In this document: positions 28,841 to 37,938 of the stretch, piece by piece
Layout: the number at the start of each line of letters is the position of its first letter
Numbering within the stretch: position 1 is the first letter of the stretch
DNA from: Sva-07 sp963707515
GTDB lineage: Bacteria > Actinomycetota > Acidimicrobiia > Acidimicrobiales > Ilumatobacteraceae
NCBI GenBank assembly: GCA_963707515.1
Contig: CAVPQI010000003.1
Span: 310,001-374,000, forward strand
Reading direction: 5' to 3'
DNA: 64,000 bases
Notes under the pieces: generated by a model
The model's input: only the letters and a program-made list of their open reading frames with translations
Database searches by the model: none
Told to the model about the DNA's origin: nothing
Program-made: the position numbers and the translations under genes

Positions 28841-29713
28841 CGACGACCGATCCCGCCCGACTCGACGAGACGACCTCGTCGAGCACTGCGGTCCTCGGCA
28901 CCGGCACGAAGGGACACGCGCCTCCTCGGGATCGCCACCATCGTGACGATGGGATGGCTCGTCGCCTTCGGGCTCGGGTTCTCCCCGAAGGACCAGGACC
29001 AGGGCGAGTCCGTGCGCCTGCTGTACATGCACGTGCCGACGATCTGGATCGCCTACCTCGCCTTCATCGTCACCGCCGTCTCGTCGGCCGCCTACCTCTT
29101 CTCGAAGCGCAAGTCGCTCGGCTGGGATCGCCTCGCCGGCGCCAGCGCCGAGGTCGGAACGGTATTCGTCGCCGTGACGCTGGTGATCGGCGCCATGTGG
29201 GGCCGCCTCACCTGGGGTGTGTTCTGGCAGTGGGACGCCCGCCTGACCACCACCGCCCTCCTCTTCATCACCTACGTCGGCTACCTCGCCGTCCGCCGCC
29301 TCGACGGCACCCATCAGCAGCGGGCCAAGCGCAGCGCGGTGATCGGCTTGCTGGCGGTGCTCGAGATCCCGCTCGTCCACTTCAGCGTCGAGCTGTGGCG
29401 CAGCCTGCACCAGACGGCGACGATCAACGACGGCGACGCCGACGTGAAGATGGACGGGCTGATGCTGTTCAGCCTGTTCGTCGGCGTCGTCGCCTTCAGC
29501 CTCTACTACGTGTGGTGGGTGCTCCACCGCACCCGGGTGATGGCGATGGAGGACCTGCTCGACGACCGCGAGCTCGACGATGCGGTGGCCGCCCGTCACG
29601 CCGAAGGCGGCCAGCTGACCGGCCCCGACCGTTACAACAGGGGTCAGACCCCTGTTGTAACGCCTCAGCCTGCCGAGGGCACCGCACGAACCGACCAGGG
29701 AGGAGTGGCCTGA
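28837..29713 (+). CDS. ccmC: Haem transfer protein CcmC, frameshifted
   Basis: Membrane protein of the haem-handling superfamily that places haem on CcmE; about 291 residues. ATG at 28837 follows an AAGGA site. The frame slips by one base near 28915, after TAVLGTGTKG, and resumes RLLGIATIVTMGWLV. The periplasmic tryptophan-rich motif WGVFWQWDARLT and the haem-ligand histidines in LYMHVPTIW and PLVHFSVE are present. The C terminus extends past the last helix by about 50 residues, part of which (YNRGQTPVVT) is encoded by the palindromic repeat at 29631. The stop overlaps the start of the next gene (TGATG). Confidence 0.9.
29631..29661. repeat. 31-bp GTTAC-armed palindromic repeat inside ccmC, copy 2
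   Basis: The most perfect copy: GTTACAACAGGGGTC, a central A, then GACCCCTGTTGTAAC, giving 15-base perfect arms. It lies within the coding frame of ccmC near its 3' end and adds RYNRGQTPVVT to the protein. Confidence 0.95.
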
Positions 29714-29859
29714 TGCTGGCACTCATGGACGACGCCGGGTTCATCCTCGGCGGCTACGCACTGACGTTCGCCGTCGTGATCCTGATGGCGTGGCGCGTCG
29801 TGCGCAACGGGCGACGCCTCGCTCGCCGCATCCCCGACCAGGACAAGTACTGGACCTGA
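29713..29859 (+). CDS. ccmD: CcmD-like small membrane protein
   Basis: A 48-residue protein: a short N terminus (MLALMDDAGFILGGYA), one membrane helix (LTFAVVILMAWRVV) and a basic tail ending DQDKYWT. Size, single helix and position between ccmC and ccmE are those of CcmD, which joins CcmC to the CcmAB exporter. Sequence conservation in CcmD is always low, so the call rests mainly on position. The ATG overlaps the ccmC stop (TGATG) and a GGAG-like site precedes it. Confidence 0.8.
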   Translation: MLALMDDAGFILGGYALTFAVVILMAWRVVRNGRRLARRIPDQDKYWT

Positions 29860-29866
29860 TCCGCAC

Positions 29867-30373
29867 GTGACGACCGACACCCCCGACCTCGATCTCTCAC
29901 CACACGATCCCGACGGACCCGCACCGCGCGCCCGCCGTCGGCGGCGCAACTGGCTGCCGATCGGCGTGCTCGTGCTGGTGATCGTCGCCGGCGGCGTGGT
30001 CGTCTCGCAGTTCCTCAGCTCGGCCGTCGACTACTACTGCAACGTCGACGAGATCGGCGTGCGCGACGGTTGCGACCCCGATCGCCGGATCCGGCTCCAG
30101 GGCACGGTCGACGAAGGATCGATCGAACACGCCGGCAACGCCACGCTGTTCACGATCTCGTTCAACGGCGCCACGGTGCCGGTCGAGTACGACGGCGACC
30201 CCGGCGGCATCTTCAAGGAGTGCCTGCCGGTCGTCGTCCACGGCGTGATCGAGAACGAGACGCTGCTGGGCGACCGCGTCGAGGTCAAGCACTCCGACGA
30301 GTACGTCGCCGCCAACGACGCCCGTCTCGACGATGCCGAGACGGCGGCGTGCACGGACGCGCCGACGCAATGA
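29867..30373 (+). CDS. ccmE: Haem chaperone CcmE
   Basis: Periplasm-facing haem chaperone, 168 residues, GTG start at 29867. A basic N-terminal arm (PRARRRRRNW) leads to one membrane anchor (LPIGVLVLVIVAGGVVVSQF), then the beta-barrel domain (RIRLQGTVDEGS; TVPVEYDGDPGGIFKE). The haem-binding site is VKHSDEYVA, the HxxxY form of proteobacteria rather than the CxxxY variant. Two Cys residues (YYCNVDEI and DGCDPDRR) lie just after the anchor. It ends 10 bases before ccmF. Confidence 0.92.
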   Translation: MTTDTPDLDLSPHDPDGPAPRARRRRRNWLPIGVLVLVIVAGGVVVSQFLSSAVDYYCNVDEIGVRDGCDPDRRIRLQGTVDEGSIEHAGNATLFTISFNGATVPVEYDGDPGGIFKECLPVVVHGVIENETLLGDRVEVKHSDEYVAANDARLDDAETAACTDAPTQ

Positions 30374-30383
30374 CGGGGTCCTG

Positions 30384-32424
30384 ATGCTCGCCGTCAGCGT
30401 CAACGCCGCACTCGGGCACGCCGGGCTGCTGTTGATGCTCGCCGCCTCGGTGTTCGGCGCCCTCTCGGTCGTCTACGGCATCCGCCAGCACGACGGCCGC
30501 CTGCTGCGCCAGGCGCCGATCTACGCCTTCTTGGCCTTCGCCGGCATCGCCTTGTCGGTGATCATGATGCAGCGAGCGCTGGCGATCCGCGACTTCTCGC
30601 TGGCCTACGTGCAACAGGTCGGATCGGCCGACACGCCGCTGCTCTACAACATCGCCGCCATGTGGTCGGCGCTCGAGGGCTCGATCCTGCTGTGGGCGTT
30701 CATCCTCGGCGCGTTCACGGCGGCGGTGGCGTGGCGCTTCCGCAAGCGGACCGACGACGTGCTCGTCGGTTGGGCGCTGATCGTGATGTTCGTCATCACC
30801 GCCTTCTTCGCCATGTTGAGCTTCGGGCCCGCCGACCCGTTCGCCGCCGGTGCCGCGGGCGTCACGTCCGGTCCCGGGCCGAACCCGCTGCTGCAGAACC
30901 ACATCCTCGTCCTGTTCCACCCGCCGATCCTCTACCTCGGGTACGTCGGCTTCGCCGTGCCGTTCGCCTTCGCCATCGCCGCCCTGATCACCGGACGCCT
31001 CGGCGAGGGCTGGCTGATGGAGACCCGGCGCTGGGCGCTGTTCTCGTGGGCGTTCCTCACACTCGGGATCCTGCTCGGCGGCTGGTGGAGCTACGAGGTG
31101 CTCGGCTGGTCGGGCGTGTGGGCCTGGGACCCCGTGGAGAATGCCTCGCTGCTGCCGTGGCTGACCGGCACCGCCTACATCCACTCGGTGCTCGTCCAGG
31201 AGCGGCGGGGGATGCTGCGGGTGTGGAACCTGAGCCTGCTCGTGGCGACGTTCGCCCTGACGATCCTCGGCACGTTCCTCACCCGCTCCGGCGTGCTGCA
31301 GTCGGTGCACGCCTTCGGTGACGGGCCGGTCGGGTCGTGGCTGCTGGCCTTCTTCGGCGTGATCGTCGTCGTCTCGCTCGGTCTGATCGCCTGGCGCGGT
31401 GACCGGCTGCGCTCGCCGGGCACGATCGACTCGCCGCTGTCGCGGGAGGGGGCGTTCCTCGCCAACAACGTCTTGTTCACGGTGTGGGCGTTCGTCGTGC
31501 TGCTGGGCACGCTGTTCCCGCTGCTCGTCGAGGCGCTGCAGGACCGTCAGACGGTCGTCGGCGCGCCGTACTTCGATCGTCTGTCGCAACCGATCGGCCT
31601 CGTCCTGCTGTTCCTGATGGGCGTCGCCCCGGTACTCCCGTGGCGCAAGGCCTCGAAGGAGCTGCTCCGCGACCGGCTTTTCTGGCCGGCGTGGTGCGGT
31701 GTCGCCGCGCTGGCGATCGCCGTGTCCATCGGCGCCACCGGATGGGCACCGCTCGTCGCCTTCGGCCTCGCCGGCTTCGCCGCCGGTGCCGCCCTGCGCC
31801 AGCTGGTGCTGGCGACGCGCCGCCAGGGCTGGCGGGGCCTCGTCGGCCGGGCCAACGGCGGGATGATCGTCCACCTCGGCGTGATCATGATCGCCGTCGC
31901 CCTGGCCGCGTCGAACAGCTTCACCCATTCGGCGACGCTGACCCTCGAGCAGGGTGAGCCGACCTCGTGGGGCGGGCACACGTTCGAGCTGGTGTCGGTC
32001 GACGAGCGGTTGAACGACGCCGAGAGCGAGCGGCGCATCGCCGCCAACGTCATCCTCGACGGCTCGACGACCTACCGGCCCGGCGATCACCACCTACCTC
32101 AACCGGGGCATGGAGATCGGCACGCCGTCGGTCCGCACCGGCATCACCGAGGACGTCTACCTCACGCTCGACCAAGGTGCGTCGCCCGGCGACACGGAGG
32201 CGACGATCCGCGTGTTCGTCAAGCCGCTGATCCTGTGGCTGTGGCTCGGTGGCGCGCTGATGGCGGTCGGCACGCTGCTCGCCGCGTTCCCCGGCACCCG
32301 CCGGCGGCGACCGATCGATCCCGTGTCGGCACCGGTGCCGATGGGTGACGAACCGCCGGAGCGGGTGCCCGCCCTCGACGAGGAGCCGACCCTCGACGAC
32401 GAACCGACCGGAGTGCCGGCATGA
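30384..32424 (+). CDS. ccmF: Cytochrome c haem lyase subunit CcmF, frameshifted
   Basis: Large integral membrane protein (about 680 residues, some 14 helices) that attaches haem to apocytochrome c. The tryptophan-rich WWSYEVLGWSGVWAWDPVEN is the family hallmark; histidines lie in ILVLFHPPILYLGY, SVHAFGDGPVG and MIVHLGVIM. ATG at 30384 (MLAVSVNAALGHAGLL). The frame slips by one base near 32083, after DGSTTYRPG, and resumes AITTYLNRGMEIGTP in the C-terminal periplasmic domain, followed by a last helix and an acidic tail. The stop overlaps the ccmG start (ATGA). Confidence 0.93.
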
Positions 32425-33044
32425 CCATCGACGACCGCTCGCCCGCCGGCACGTCCGGCCCCGTCCCCGACGGGCACGAAGCACCCCGCTCGTCGTCTCG
32501 TCGGCGTCGTGTCGCACCGCTCGTCGTCGGGGTGATCGCCGTGTTGATGGCCGGGCTGTTCTATGTGCTGCTGACCACCGACGGCGGCGGCGGCGACAGC
32601 GCCGCCACGCCGCTCCTCGGCCGCCCGGCGCCCGAGGCGGTCGGCACCCTCGACGACGGCACGTCGTTCGACCTCTCGCGCCGCAAGGGCAGCTGGGTCG
32701 TGCTCAACTTCTTCGATCCCGACTGCGTGCCGTGCATCCAGGAGCACCCCGAGCTGGTCCAGTTCGCCGAGGACCAGGAGCAGCTCGGTGCCGACGGTGC
32801 CGAGCTGTACTCGGTGATCACCCGCGGCAACCGCGACCAGATCGACGAGTTCTTCGCCGACAACGGCGGTGAGTGGCCGCAGATCTATTCAGAGCACGAC
32901 GAGTTCCCGGTCGCCTTCGGCGTCGCTGCGGTCCCCGAGACGTGGGTCATCGACCCGAGCGGGGTCGTCCAGCTGCGGCTGATCTCGAAGGTCACCGCCG
33001 ACGATCTGAACTCGATCCTGCGTCAGTTCCGGGAGCAGTACTGA
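32421..33044 (+). CDS. ccmG: CcmG/DsbE/TlpA-type thioredoxin-like protein
   Basis: Membrane-anchored thiol-disulfide oxidoreductase, 207 residues, that would reduce apocytochrome c or CcmH. A signal anchor (LVVGVIAVLMAGLFYVLL) precedes the thioredoxin fold. The active site is DPDCVPCIQEHPE and the cis-proline region is AVPETWVIDPSG. ATG at 32421 overlaps the ccmF stop, and its stop overlaps ccmH (TGATG). The disordered N terminus (SGPVPDGHEA) is encoded by a DNA word that exactly matches, in reverse, the repeat inside lhr. Confidence 0.9.
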   Translation: MTIDDRSPAGTSGPVPDGHEAPRSSSRRRRVAPLVVGVIAVLMAGLFYVLLTTDGGGGDSAATPLLGRPAPEAVGTLDDGTSFDLSRRKGSWVVLNFFDPDCVPCIQEHPELVQFAEDQEQLGADGAELYSVITRGNRDQIDEFFADNGGEWPQIYSEHDEFPVAFGVAAVPETWVIDPSGVVQLRLISKVTADDLNSILRQFREQY

Positions 33045-33548
33045 TGTCCGCATCGACGCTCAACCGGCGAGTGAAGCGCTGGCCGGGCTGGCTGGCGCTG
33101 GTCGTCGTCGTCACCGCCCTGCTCGCCGTGGGTGTCACCAGCGCCGGCGGCCCGCAGACCCAACAGGACCGTGTCGACCACCTGACCCGCCGCGTGGCGT
33201 GTCCGATCTGCGACGGCGAGAGCGTCTTCGAGTCGCGCAACAACGCCTCGCAGGCGATCCGCAACCAGGTCGCCCAGCTCGTCGCCGAGAACGACCTGTC
33301 CGACGCCGACATCATCGCCTTCATCGAGACCGCGCTACGGCGCCCAGGTGTTGCTGGTGCCGAAGGCCACCGGGTTCGACGCCGTGGTCTGGGTGCTGCC
33401 GGCGGTCGCCTTCATCTCCGCGGTGGCCGGACTGATCGTCGCCTTCCGCCGTTGGCACGTCGATGCCGCGCTGACCGCCGCGCCGACCGCCGACGACCGC
33501 GCCCTCGTCGACGCCGCACTCCGTGAGGACGACGCGCCCGATGAGTGA
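33044..33548 (+). CDS. ccmH: CcmH-type apocytochrome c thiol protein, frameshifted
   Basis: Membrane protein of about 168 residues with an N-terminal anchor (WPGWLALVVVVTALLAVGV), the redox motif RVACPICDGESVFESRN and the helical domain after it, as in CcmH/CycL. The frame slips by one base near 33335: the first frame ends at DIIAFIET and the second resumes RYGAQVLLVPKATGFD, then a C-terminal membrane helix VVWVLPAVAFISAVAGL. ATG overlaps the ccmG stop; the stop lies inside the next possible start region. Confidence 0.88.
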
Positions 33549-33647
33549 ACCGACGTCGCCCCGTTCGGTGCCGTCGGTGGGGGATGTCGTGAACGCGACG
33601 CGCCCCGTCGCCGCAAGCGGTTGGCCTCGGCACCGTCGGAGCGCCGG

Positions 33648-34412
33648 ATGACGGCGTCGGGCCTCGAACTCGACCGGCTCGCCGAACTCGAGGAGGAGCG
33701 CCGGTTCCTGCTCCAGTCGTTGCGCGACCTCGAACGCGAGCACGACGCCGGCGATGTCGACGACCTCGACTACCAGACGCTCAAGGACGGCTACACCGTG
33801 CGCGCCGCCGCCGTGCTCCGCGACATCGAGGAGGGCCGGGCGGGGCTCCCGGCGAAGCCACCGCGCCGGTGGGGACGGATGATCGTCGTGACCGCGTCGG
33901 TCGTGATCGCCGCCGTCGGTGCCGGGTACGTCCTCGCCGACGCATGGGGTGAGCGGTCGGCGGGGCAGGAGATCACCGGGATGACGCCGGGGGACGAGTC
34001 GCGCATCTTGTTGACCAACGCCCGCGACGCGCTGTCGCAGGGCGACTTCGAGCTCGCCAACGCGCTGTTCGGTCGCGTGGTCGAGAACGAGCGGGAGCGA
34101 GGCCGCGACAACGCCGAAGCGGTCGCCTACTTCGGGTGGACGCTGGCGCTGATGTCACAGCAGTTCCCAGACGAGCCGCAGTCCGCGGCGCGCCTCGATG
34201 CCGGGGTCCTCGCGCTCGCTCAGGCGGTGGAGATCGAACCCGACTACGCCGATCCGCAGTGCTTCCTGGCGATCGTCGAGTACTCGTTCCGCGACGACGC
34301 GGCCGCAGCACTGCCGTACGTCGAGCGTTGCCAGGAGCTCGACCCCCCGGGCGACGTGGCGACGATCATCGCCTCGTTCGCCGAGGAGATCCGCGCCGCC
34401 GCCGGTCAGTGA
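33648..34412 (+). CDS. CcmI-like TPR protein
   Basis: About 254 residues from ATG 33648. A coiled N-terminal part (LAELEEERRFLLQSLRDLE), the family-typical GDVDDLDYQTLKDGYTVRAA, one membrane helix (MIVVTASVVIAAVGAGYVL) and a TPR-like periplasmic domain fit CcmI, which holds apocytochrome c for the haem lyase. An ATG at 33541 overlaps the ccmH stop and starts MSEPTSPRSVPSVGDV, but that frame stops; one base of shift near 33605 would join it to the body, so the true start may be 33541. The gene end overlaps the convergent phosphatase gene by seven bases. Confidence 0.75.
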   Translation: MTASGLELDRLAELEEERRFLLQSLRDLEREHDAGDVDDLDYQTLKDGYTVRAAAVLRDIEEGRAGLPAKPPRRWGRMIVVTASVVIAAVGAGYVLADAWGERSAGQEITGMTPGDESRILLTNARDALSQGDFELANALFGRVVENERERGRDNAEAVAYFGWTLALMSQQFPDEPQSAARLDAGVLALAQAVEIEPDYADPQCFLAIVEYSFRDDAAAALPYVERCQELDPPGDVATIIASFAEEIRAAAGQ

Positions 34413-34879
34413 GCGGGCGGGGGCCAGACCTTGCCCTTGGCGATGTGTTCGCCCTTGCGCTTGAGCACCCACGTGCTCGCCTTGCGCCAGTCGGGCGGCG
34501 TCTGGACGTCCATGCCGCGGCGGTGCAACGCGTTGATGACCGCCGGCAGGATGTCGCCGTGGGTGCACAGCACCGCCCCGTCGGGGACCTCGAAGAGCAT
34601 CTCGAGGGCGGGCTCGAACGGTGACTCCTCCTCGAGGCGCGAGTCGATGTTGATCTCGACGCCGAGGCGCTTGGCCAACGGTTCGAGCGTCTGCACGCAG
34701 CGCACGTAGGGGCTGGAGTAGAGCGAGGTCGCACCCTTCGCGGCGAGCCGCTTGCTGACGAGCTCCGACTGCTTCCAACCGTGCTTGCTCAACGGTCGCA
34801 GGCGGTCGTCGCCGTCCCACGTGCGCCGCTCGCCCGCCTTGGAGTGGCGCATGAGATAGATCGTGGAGGAAGCGGTCAT
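34406..34879 (-). CDS. SixA-like histidine phosphatase
   Basis: Small member of the histidine phosphatase superfamily, 157 residues. The phospho-acceptor motif is YLMRHSKAGE (RHS instead of the more common RHG), and the second catalytic His is in LCTHGDILP. SixA-like proteins dephosphorylate phosphohistidine or small phosphoesters. The substrate is not evident. It is convergent with, and overlaps by seven bases, the CcmI-like gene. Confidence 0.85.
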   Translation of the reverse strand: MTASSTIYLMRHSKAGERRTWDGDDRLRPLSKHGWKQSELVSKRLAAKGATSLYSSPYVRCVQTLEPLAKRLGVEINIDSRLEEESPFEPALEMLFEVPDGAVLCTHGDILPAVINALHRRGMDVQTPPDWRKASTWVLKRKGEHIAKGKVWPPPAH

Positions 34880-34901
34880 TGCCCGGCCTGCCCCGACGTG
34901 G

Positions 34902-35696
34902 TCACCGCTCGTGGGTCAACTGCGTGTGGCGTGCGGTCAACTGGCGGACGAAGACGATCCACACGACCGCAGCGACGGTGTTGACGAGCGCCGTGACCCA
35001 CCCGAGGGCGCCGAAGTCCTCCAGTTGCTCGGCGAACGACTCGAGGTTGCTCTCGGGCAAGCCGGCCGAGGCGAACGAGCCGATCTGCACCACGAGCAGG
35101 ACTGCCGGCACGAGGCCGAAGATCACGAACCACACCCACAGCACCGGGTTGTCCGACTGCTTCTTCCAGCGATCGGTGCCGTCGAGGCTGGTCGGATCGG
35201 ATGCCTTCCACAGCTCGCGCAGGACGAGGAAGGGGATCACGTAGAGCACCATCGGCGGCAGGAACCACCCGAAGATGGCGAACAGCGGGCTCCAGGTGGT
35301 GGCGCGACCGAAGGCCCGCACGTTGTTGGCGATGCGGAATGCCCACATGATCGTCAGCACGCCGGTGGCCAGCGTGGCCACGCCGGTCACCAGCTGGACG
35401 CCGCTGGCGGCGGCGATCGCCTCTTGGAACTCGTCCTCGGTGAGGTCGCCGGCGAGGAAGTCCGTGGCGTCCTGGGCGGCGCTCGCCGAGAAGACGGCGG
35501 TGAGGATGGTGGCGACGGCGACGACCGCGGTGGCGGCGATGATCGCCTTCGCCAGCCCGCCGATGCGACTGACACCACGCTGCGTGGACGCCAGGTCGCT
35601 GGCGGCGAAGCCGGGTGGCGGCGCCAGATCGGGTGGCGGGGGAGGCGGCGGGGCAGTGCCGGCTGGGTCGGAGCCCGTCGGCTTGTCGTCACTCAC
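34902..35696 (-). CDS. DUF4328-like membrane protein with Pro-rich N terminus
   Basis: A 264-residue membrane protein. The N terminus is disordered and proline-rich (APPPPPPPDLAPPPGF), then four or five hydrophobic segments follow, with the conserved-looking WAFRIANNVRAFGR and FGWFLPPMVLYVIPFLVLRELW typical of DUF4328 proteins. The GTG at 35696 (MSDDKPTGSDP) is chosen; a much longer open frame upstream is only the shadow of the polymerase gene. Function unknown. It lies in the same direction as the polymerase but 143 bases away. Confidence 0.78.
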   Translation of the reverse strand: MSDDKPTGSDPAGTAPPPPPPPDLAPPPGFAASDLASTQRGVSRIGGLAKAIIAATAVVAVATILTAVFSASAAQDATDFLAGDLTEDEFQEAIAAASGVQLVTGVATLATGVLTIMWAFRIANNVRAFGRATTWSPLFAIFGWFLPPMVLYVIPFLVLRELWKASDPTSLDGTDRWKKQSDNPVLWVWFVIFGLVPAVLLVVQIGSFASAGLPESNLESFAEQLEDFGALGWVTALVNTVAAVVWIVFVRQLTARHTQLTHER

Positions 35697-35839
35697 CCGG
35701 GACACCGTATCGGCAGGCAGCGTGACGGGGAAACGCAGCGCGTCGCGCCCGGTGCCGGGCGGCGCCGGCCCGGCCGACACGGCACCCCCAGCGGCGCCGC
35801 GCGCGTCCACACGCCGTCCACCCTCGGTCCGCCATCCCG

Positions 35840-37555
35840 TCACTTGGCGTCGGACCACCGCCGGACGATGCTCGTCTCGCTGATGAACCGGACGCTCGGT
35901 GCGCCCGTCTGGGCGAGCCATCGGGCGGCAGCTTCGACCAACGCGTCGTCGACGGCGGCCAGCGCCTCGTCGGCCTGCGACTCGGCGACGTGGACGAGCA
36001 GCTCGTCGTGGAGGCACATCACGATCTGCCCGCCGAGCGCGCCGAGGCGGGCGCGCACGATCAGCGCCCACGTCTTGAAGAACTCCGCCGCCGCGCCCTG
36101 GATCATCGCGTTGCGGCCGTAGCGACCGCGGGCGGCGGCCCGTGAGCGGAGGTCGCGCTCCGAGGTCTCGGGGTCGTCGGGCGACGGCGAACCCGGCCCC
36201 ATCCGCACCAGCCGGCCGCCCCGTGTCCGCAGGTCGCGGCCGGCCTCGGCGGTCGCCGCCGACTCGTCGAGGAAGCGCATCGCCGTCGGGTATGTCGACC
36301 GCAGGCCGTGCAGTGCGGCGGCGCCGTGGCCCGTCGTCTGGCCGTACATCGCTCCGAGCACGGCGACCTTGGCGACGTCGCGGTCGACGCCGAGCTGGGC
36401 GGCGACGGGCCGGTAGAGGTCGTCGGCGTCGGTTGCCGCGACGAGGGCGCGGTCGGCGGTCACCGCGGCGAGGATGCGCGGTTCGATCTGCCCGAGGTCG
36501 GCGCGCACGAAGACGTGATCGGCGTCGGCGATGATCGCCACGCGCAGGTCGGCGGGCAGGTTGTGCAGCCCCACGGTGGCCGTCATCCGCCCGGCAGCGC
36601 CGTCCGATCCGGACCACGTACCGCGCAACCGTCCGCCGGCCACGTGTTCGTCGAGCCAGCGATAGCCGAACGTGGTGGCGATGCGTTCCGCCTTGCGCCA
36701 CTGCAACAGCGCGTCGACGACCGGATGGGCGTCGCGCAGCCGCTCCAGCCGCCAGGCCCGGGTGTCGTCGACCTCGACGCCGGCCCGGCGCAGCAACGAC
36801 TTCACGCTGGCCGGGTTGCGCAGGTCGATCTCGCCGGCGGCGACGTGTCGGAGCACACGCTGATCGCGCTCGGCGATCAGCGTCAGCTCGTGTGCGGCGT
36901 CGGTCGGGCGCGGCCCGATGAACTCGGCGATGACCCGCTCGGCCTCGGCGAGATCGATCGGCAGGCCGTCGTGTTCGAGCTCGGCACACAGGATCTCGGC
37001 GGTCGACTCGCAGTGCGCCGTCGATGTCGCCGCCGGGCGCGCCGCCAGCTCCTCGAGCTGCGCCGACTGGAGCCGTTGCACGTCGAGGGCGAGCGCGGCC
37101 CACCGTTCGAGGTGCTCGTGCGACTCGTGCCACCGGCCGTCGATCCAGGCGGGGGAGAGATACCCGTCGGGGCGCACCGGCTCGCCGTCGTCGTCGTCGA
37201 ACACGTTGAAGAGGTCGGGCCGCTGGAGTTCGGGGATGCCGTGGCGATCGAGGCGGTGCGCCGCGGCCCAGGTGCGCGCCGGCCCGCCCCGCCAACCGCC
37301 GTTGATCAGGCGGTGGACGGCGTCGAGATCCCAACTCCTGACGGGACGGATCCCGGCGGCGACGAGCCGACGCGCCGTGGCGCCACCCCACCACACCCAG
37401 CGCGGCGGCGACGTCCGCTCGATGCGGACGATCTCGGCGAGTGCCTCCTCGACATCGGCGAACGTCCGCCGGAACGGCCCGCCGACGATCGCCGCACCGG
37501 CATCGTCGTGGATCGTGACGGCGACCGGCCCGCGCGGTCCGCCACCGACGGTCAT
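35840..37555 (-). CDS. Family A DNA polymerase without 5' nuclease (exonuclease/polymerase type)
   Basis: A 571-residue PolI-like protein, far shorter than PolA because it lacks the 5' nuclease. The polymerase domain has motif A-like RADLGQIEPRILAAV, motif B RDVAKVAVLGAMYGQTTG and motif C MCLHDELLVHV, so the catalytic acidic residues are kept. The N-terminal 180 residues take the place of the 3'-5' exonuclease, but its acidic residues are not obvious. Such proteins accompany the replicative polymerases in many actinobacteria; the role is unknown. Its ATG overlaps the stop of the zinc-peptidase gene (ATGA). Confidence 0.88.
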   Translation of the reverse strand: MTVGGGPRGPVAVTIHDDAGAAIVGGPFRRTFADVEEALAEIVRIERTSPPRWVWWGGATARRLVAAGIRPVRSWDLDAVHRLINGGWRGGPARTWAAAHRLDRHGIPELQRPDLFNVFDDDDGEPVRPDGYLSPAWIDGRWHESHEHLERWAALALDVQRLQSAQLEELAARPAATSTAHCESTAEILCAELEHDGLPIDLAEAERVIAEFIGPRPTDAAHELTLIAERDQRVLRHVAAGEIDLRNPASVKSLLRRAGVEVDDTRAWRLERLRDAHPVVDALLQWRKAERIATTFGYRWLDEHVAGGRLRGTWSGSDGAAGRMTATVGLHNLPADLRVAIIADADHVFVRADLGQIEPRILAAVTADRALVAATDADDLYRPVAAQLGVDRDVAKVAVLGAMYGQTTGHGAAALHGLRSTYPTAMRFLDESAATAEAGRDLRTRGGRLVRMGPGSPSPDDPETSERDLRSRAAARGRYGRNAMIQGAAAEFFKTWALIVRARLGALGGQIVMCLHDELLVHVAESQADEALAAVDDALVEAAARWLAQTGAPSVRFISETSIVRRWSDAK

Positions 37556-37890
37556 GCCCAGCCGAGCTCGTGCAGACGCTCGTCGTCGATGCCGGCGGCG
37601 TGGGCGACTTCGTGGATGACGGTCACGTAGACCTCCTCGGCGAGGTCGTCGAGGTCGTCGCACATCTCACACAGCGCCAGGCGGTAGATCGACACGACGT
37701 CGGGACCCTCGTGGCCCGTGCGCTCGGTGTGCGGGGTGCCCTCGTAGAGGCCGAGCAGATCCGGCTCGTCGCGATGGCGGTCCTCCACCCGCACGACGAC
37801 GTTGTCGAGCACGTGCACCAGCTCGTCGGGCAGGTCGTCGAGGGCGTCGGCGACGAGCGCCTCGAACTTGTACCGCGGGACGACGTCCAT
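37552..37890 (-). CDS. Zincin-like metallopeptidase family protein
   Basis: A 112-residue minimal metallopeptidase with the zinc motif HEVAHAAGIDDERLHELGW at its C terminus and an acidic body (DLPDELVHVLDNVVVRVED). ATG at 37890 is chosen; a TTG 18 bases upstream would run into the palindromic repeat. The motif fits the Zincin_1 family, whose substrates are unknown. It is translationally coupled to the downstream polymerase. Confidence 0.85.
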   Translation of the reverse strand: MDVVPRYKFEALVADALDDLPDELVHVLDNVVVRVEDRHRDEPDLLGLYEGTPHTERTGHEGPDVVSIYRLALCEMCDDLDDLAEEVYVTVIHEVAHAAGIDDERLHELGWA

Positions 37891-37900
37891 CGGGGACAGT

Positions 37901-37931
37901 GTTACCAAAGGGGTCTGACCCCTGTTGTCAC
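37901..37931. repeat. 31-bp GTTAC-armed palindromic repeat, copy 3
   Basis: GTTACCAAAGGGGTC, a central T, then GACCCCTGTTGTCAC: the arms pair imperfectly outside the GGGGTC core. It lies between the mrp stop and the peptidase start on the minus strand, so it falls in the mrp-peptidase intergenic transcript. The centre is inverted relative to copies 1 and 2. Confidence 0.9.
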
Positions 37932-37938
37932 GGTCCGG

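Noticed and set aside
34902..37394. An 830-residue minus-strand ORF covering the polymerase region
   Set aside because: Its first 560 residues are the Arg/Ala-rich shadow of the polymerase frame; only the last 264 residues are a real protein.
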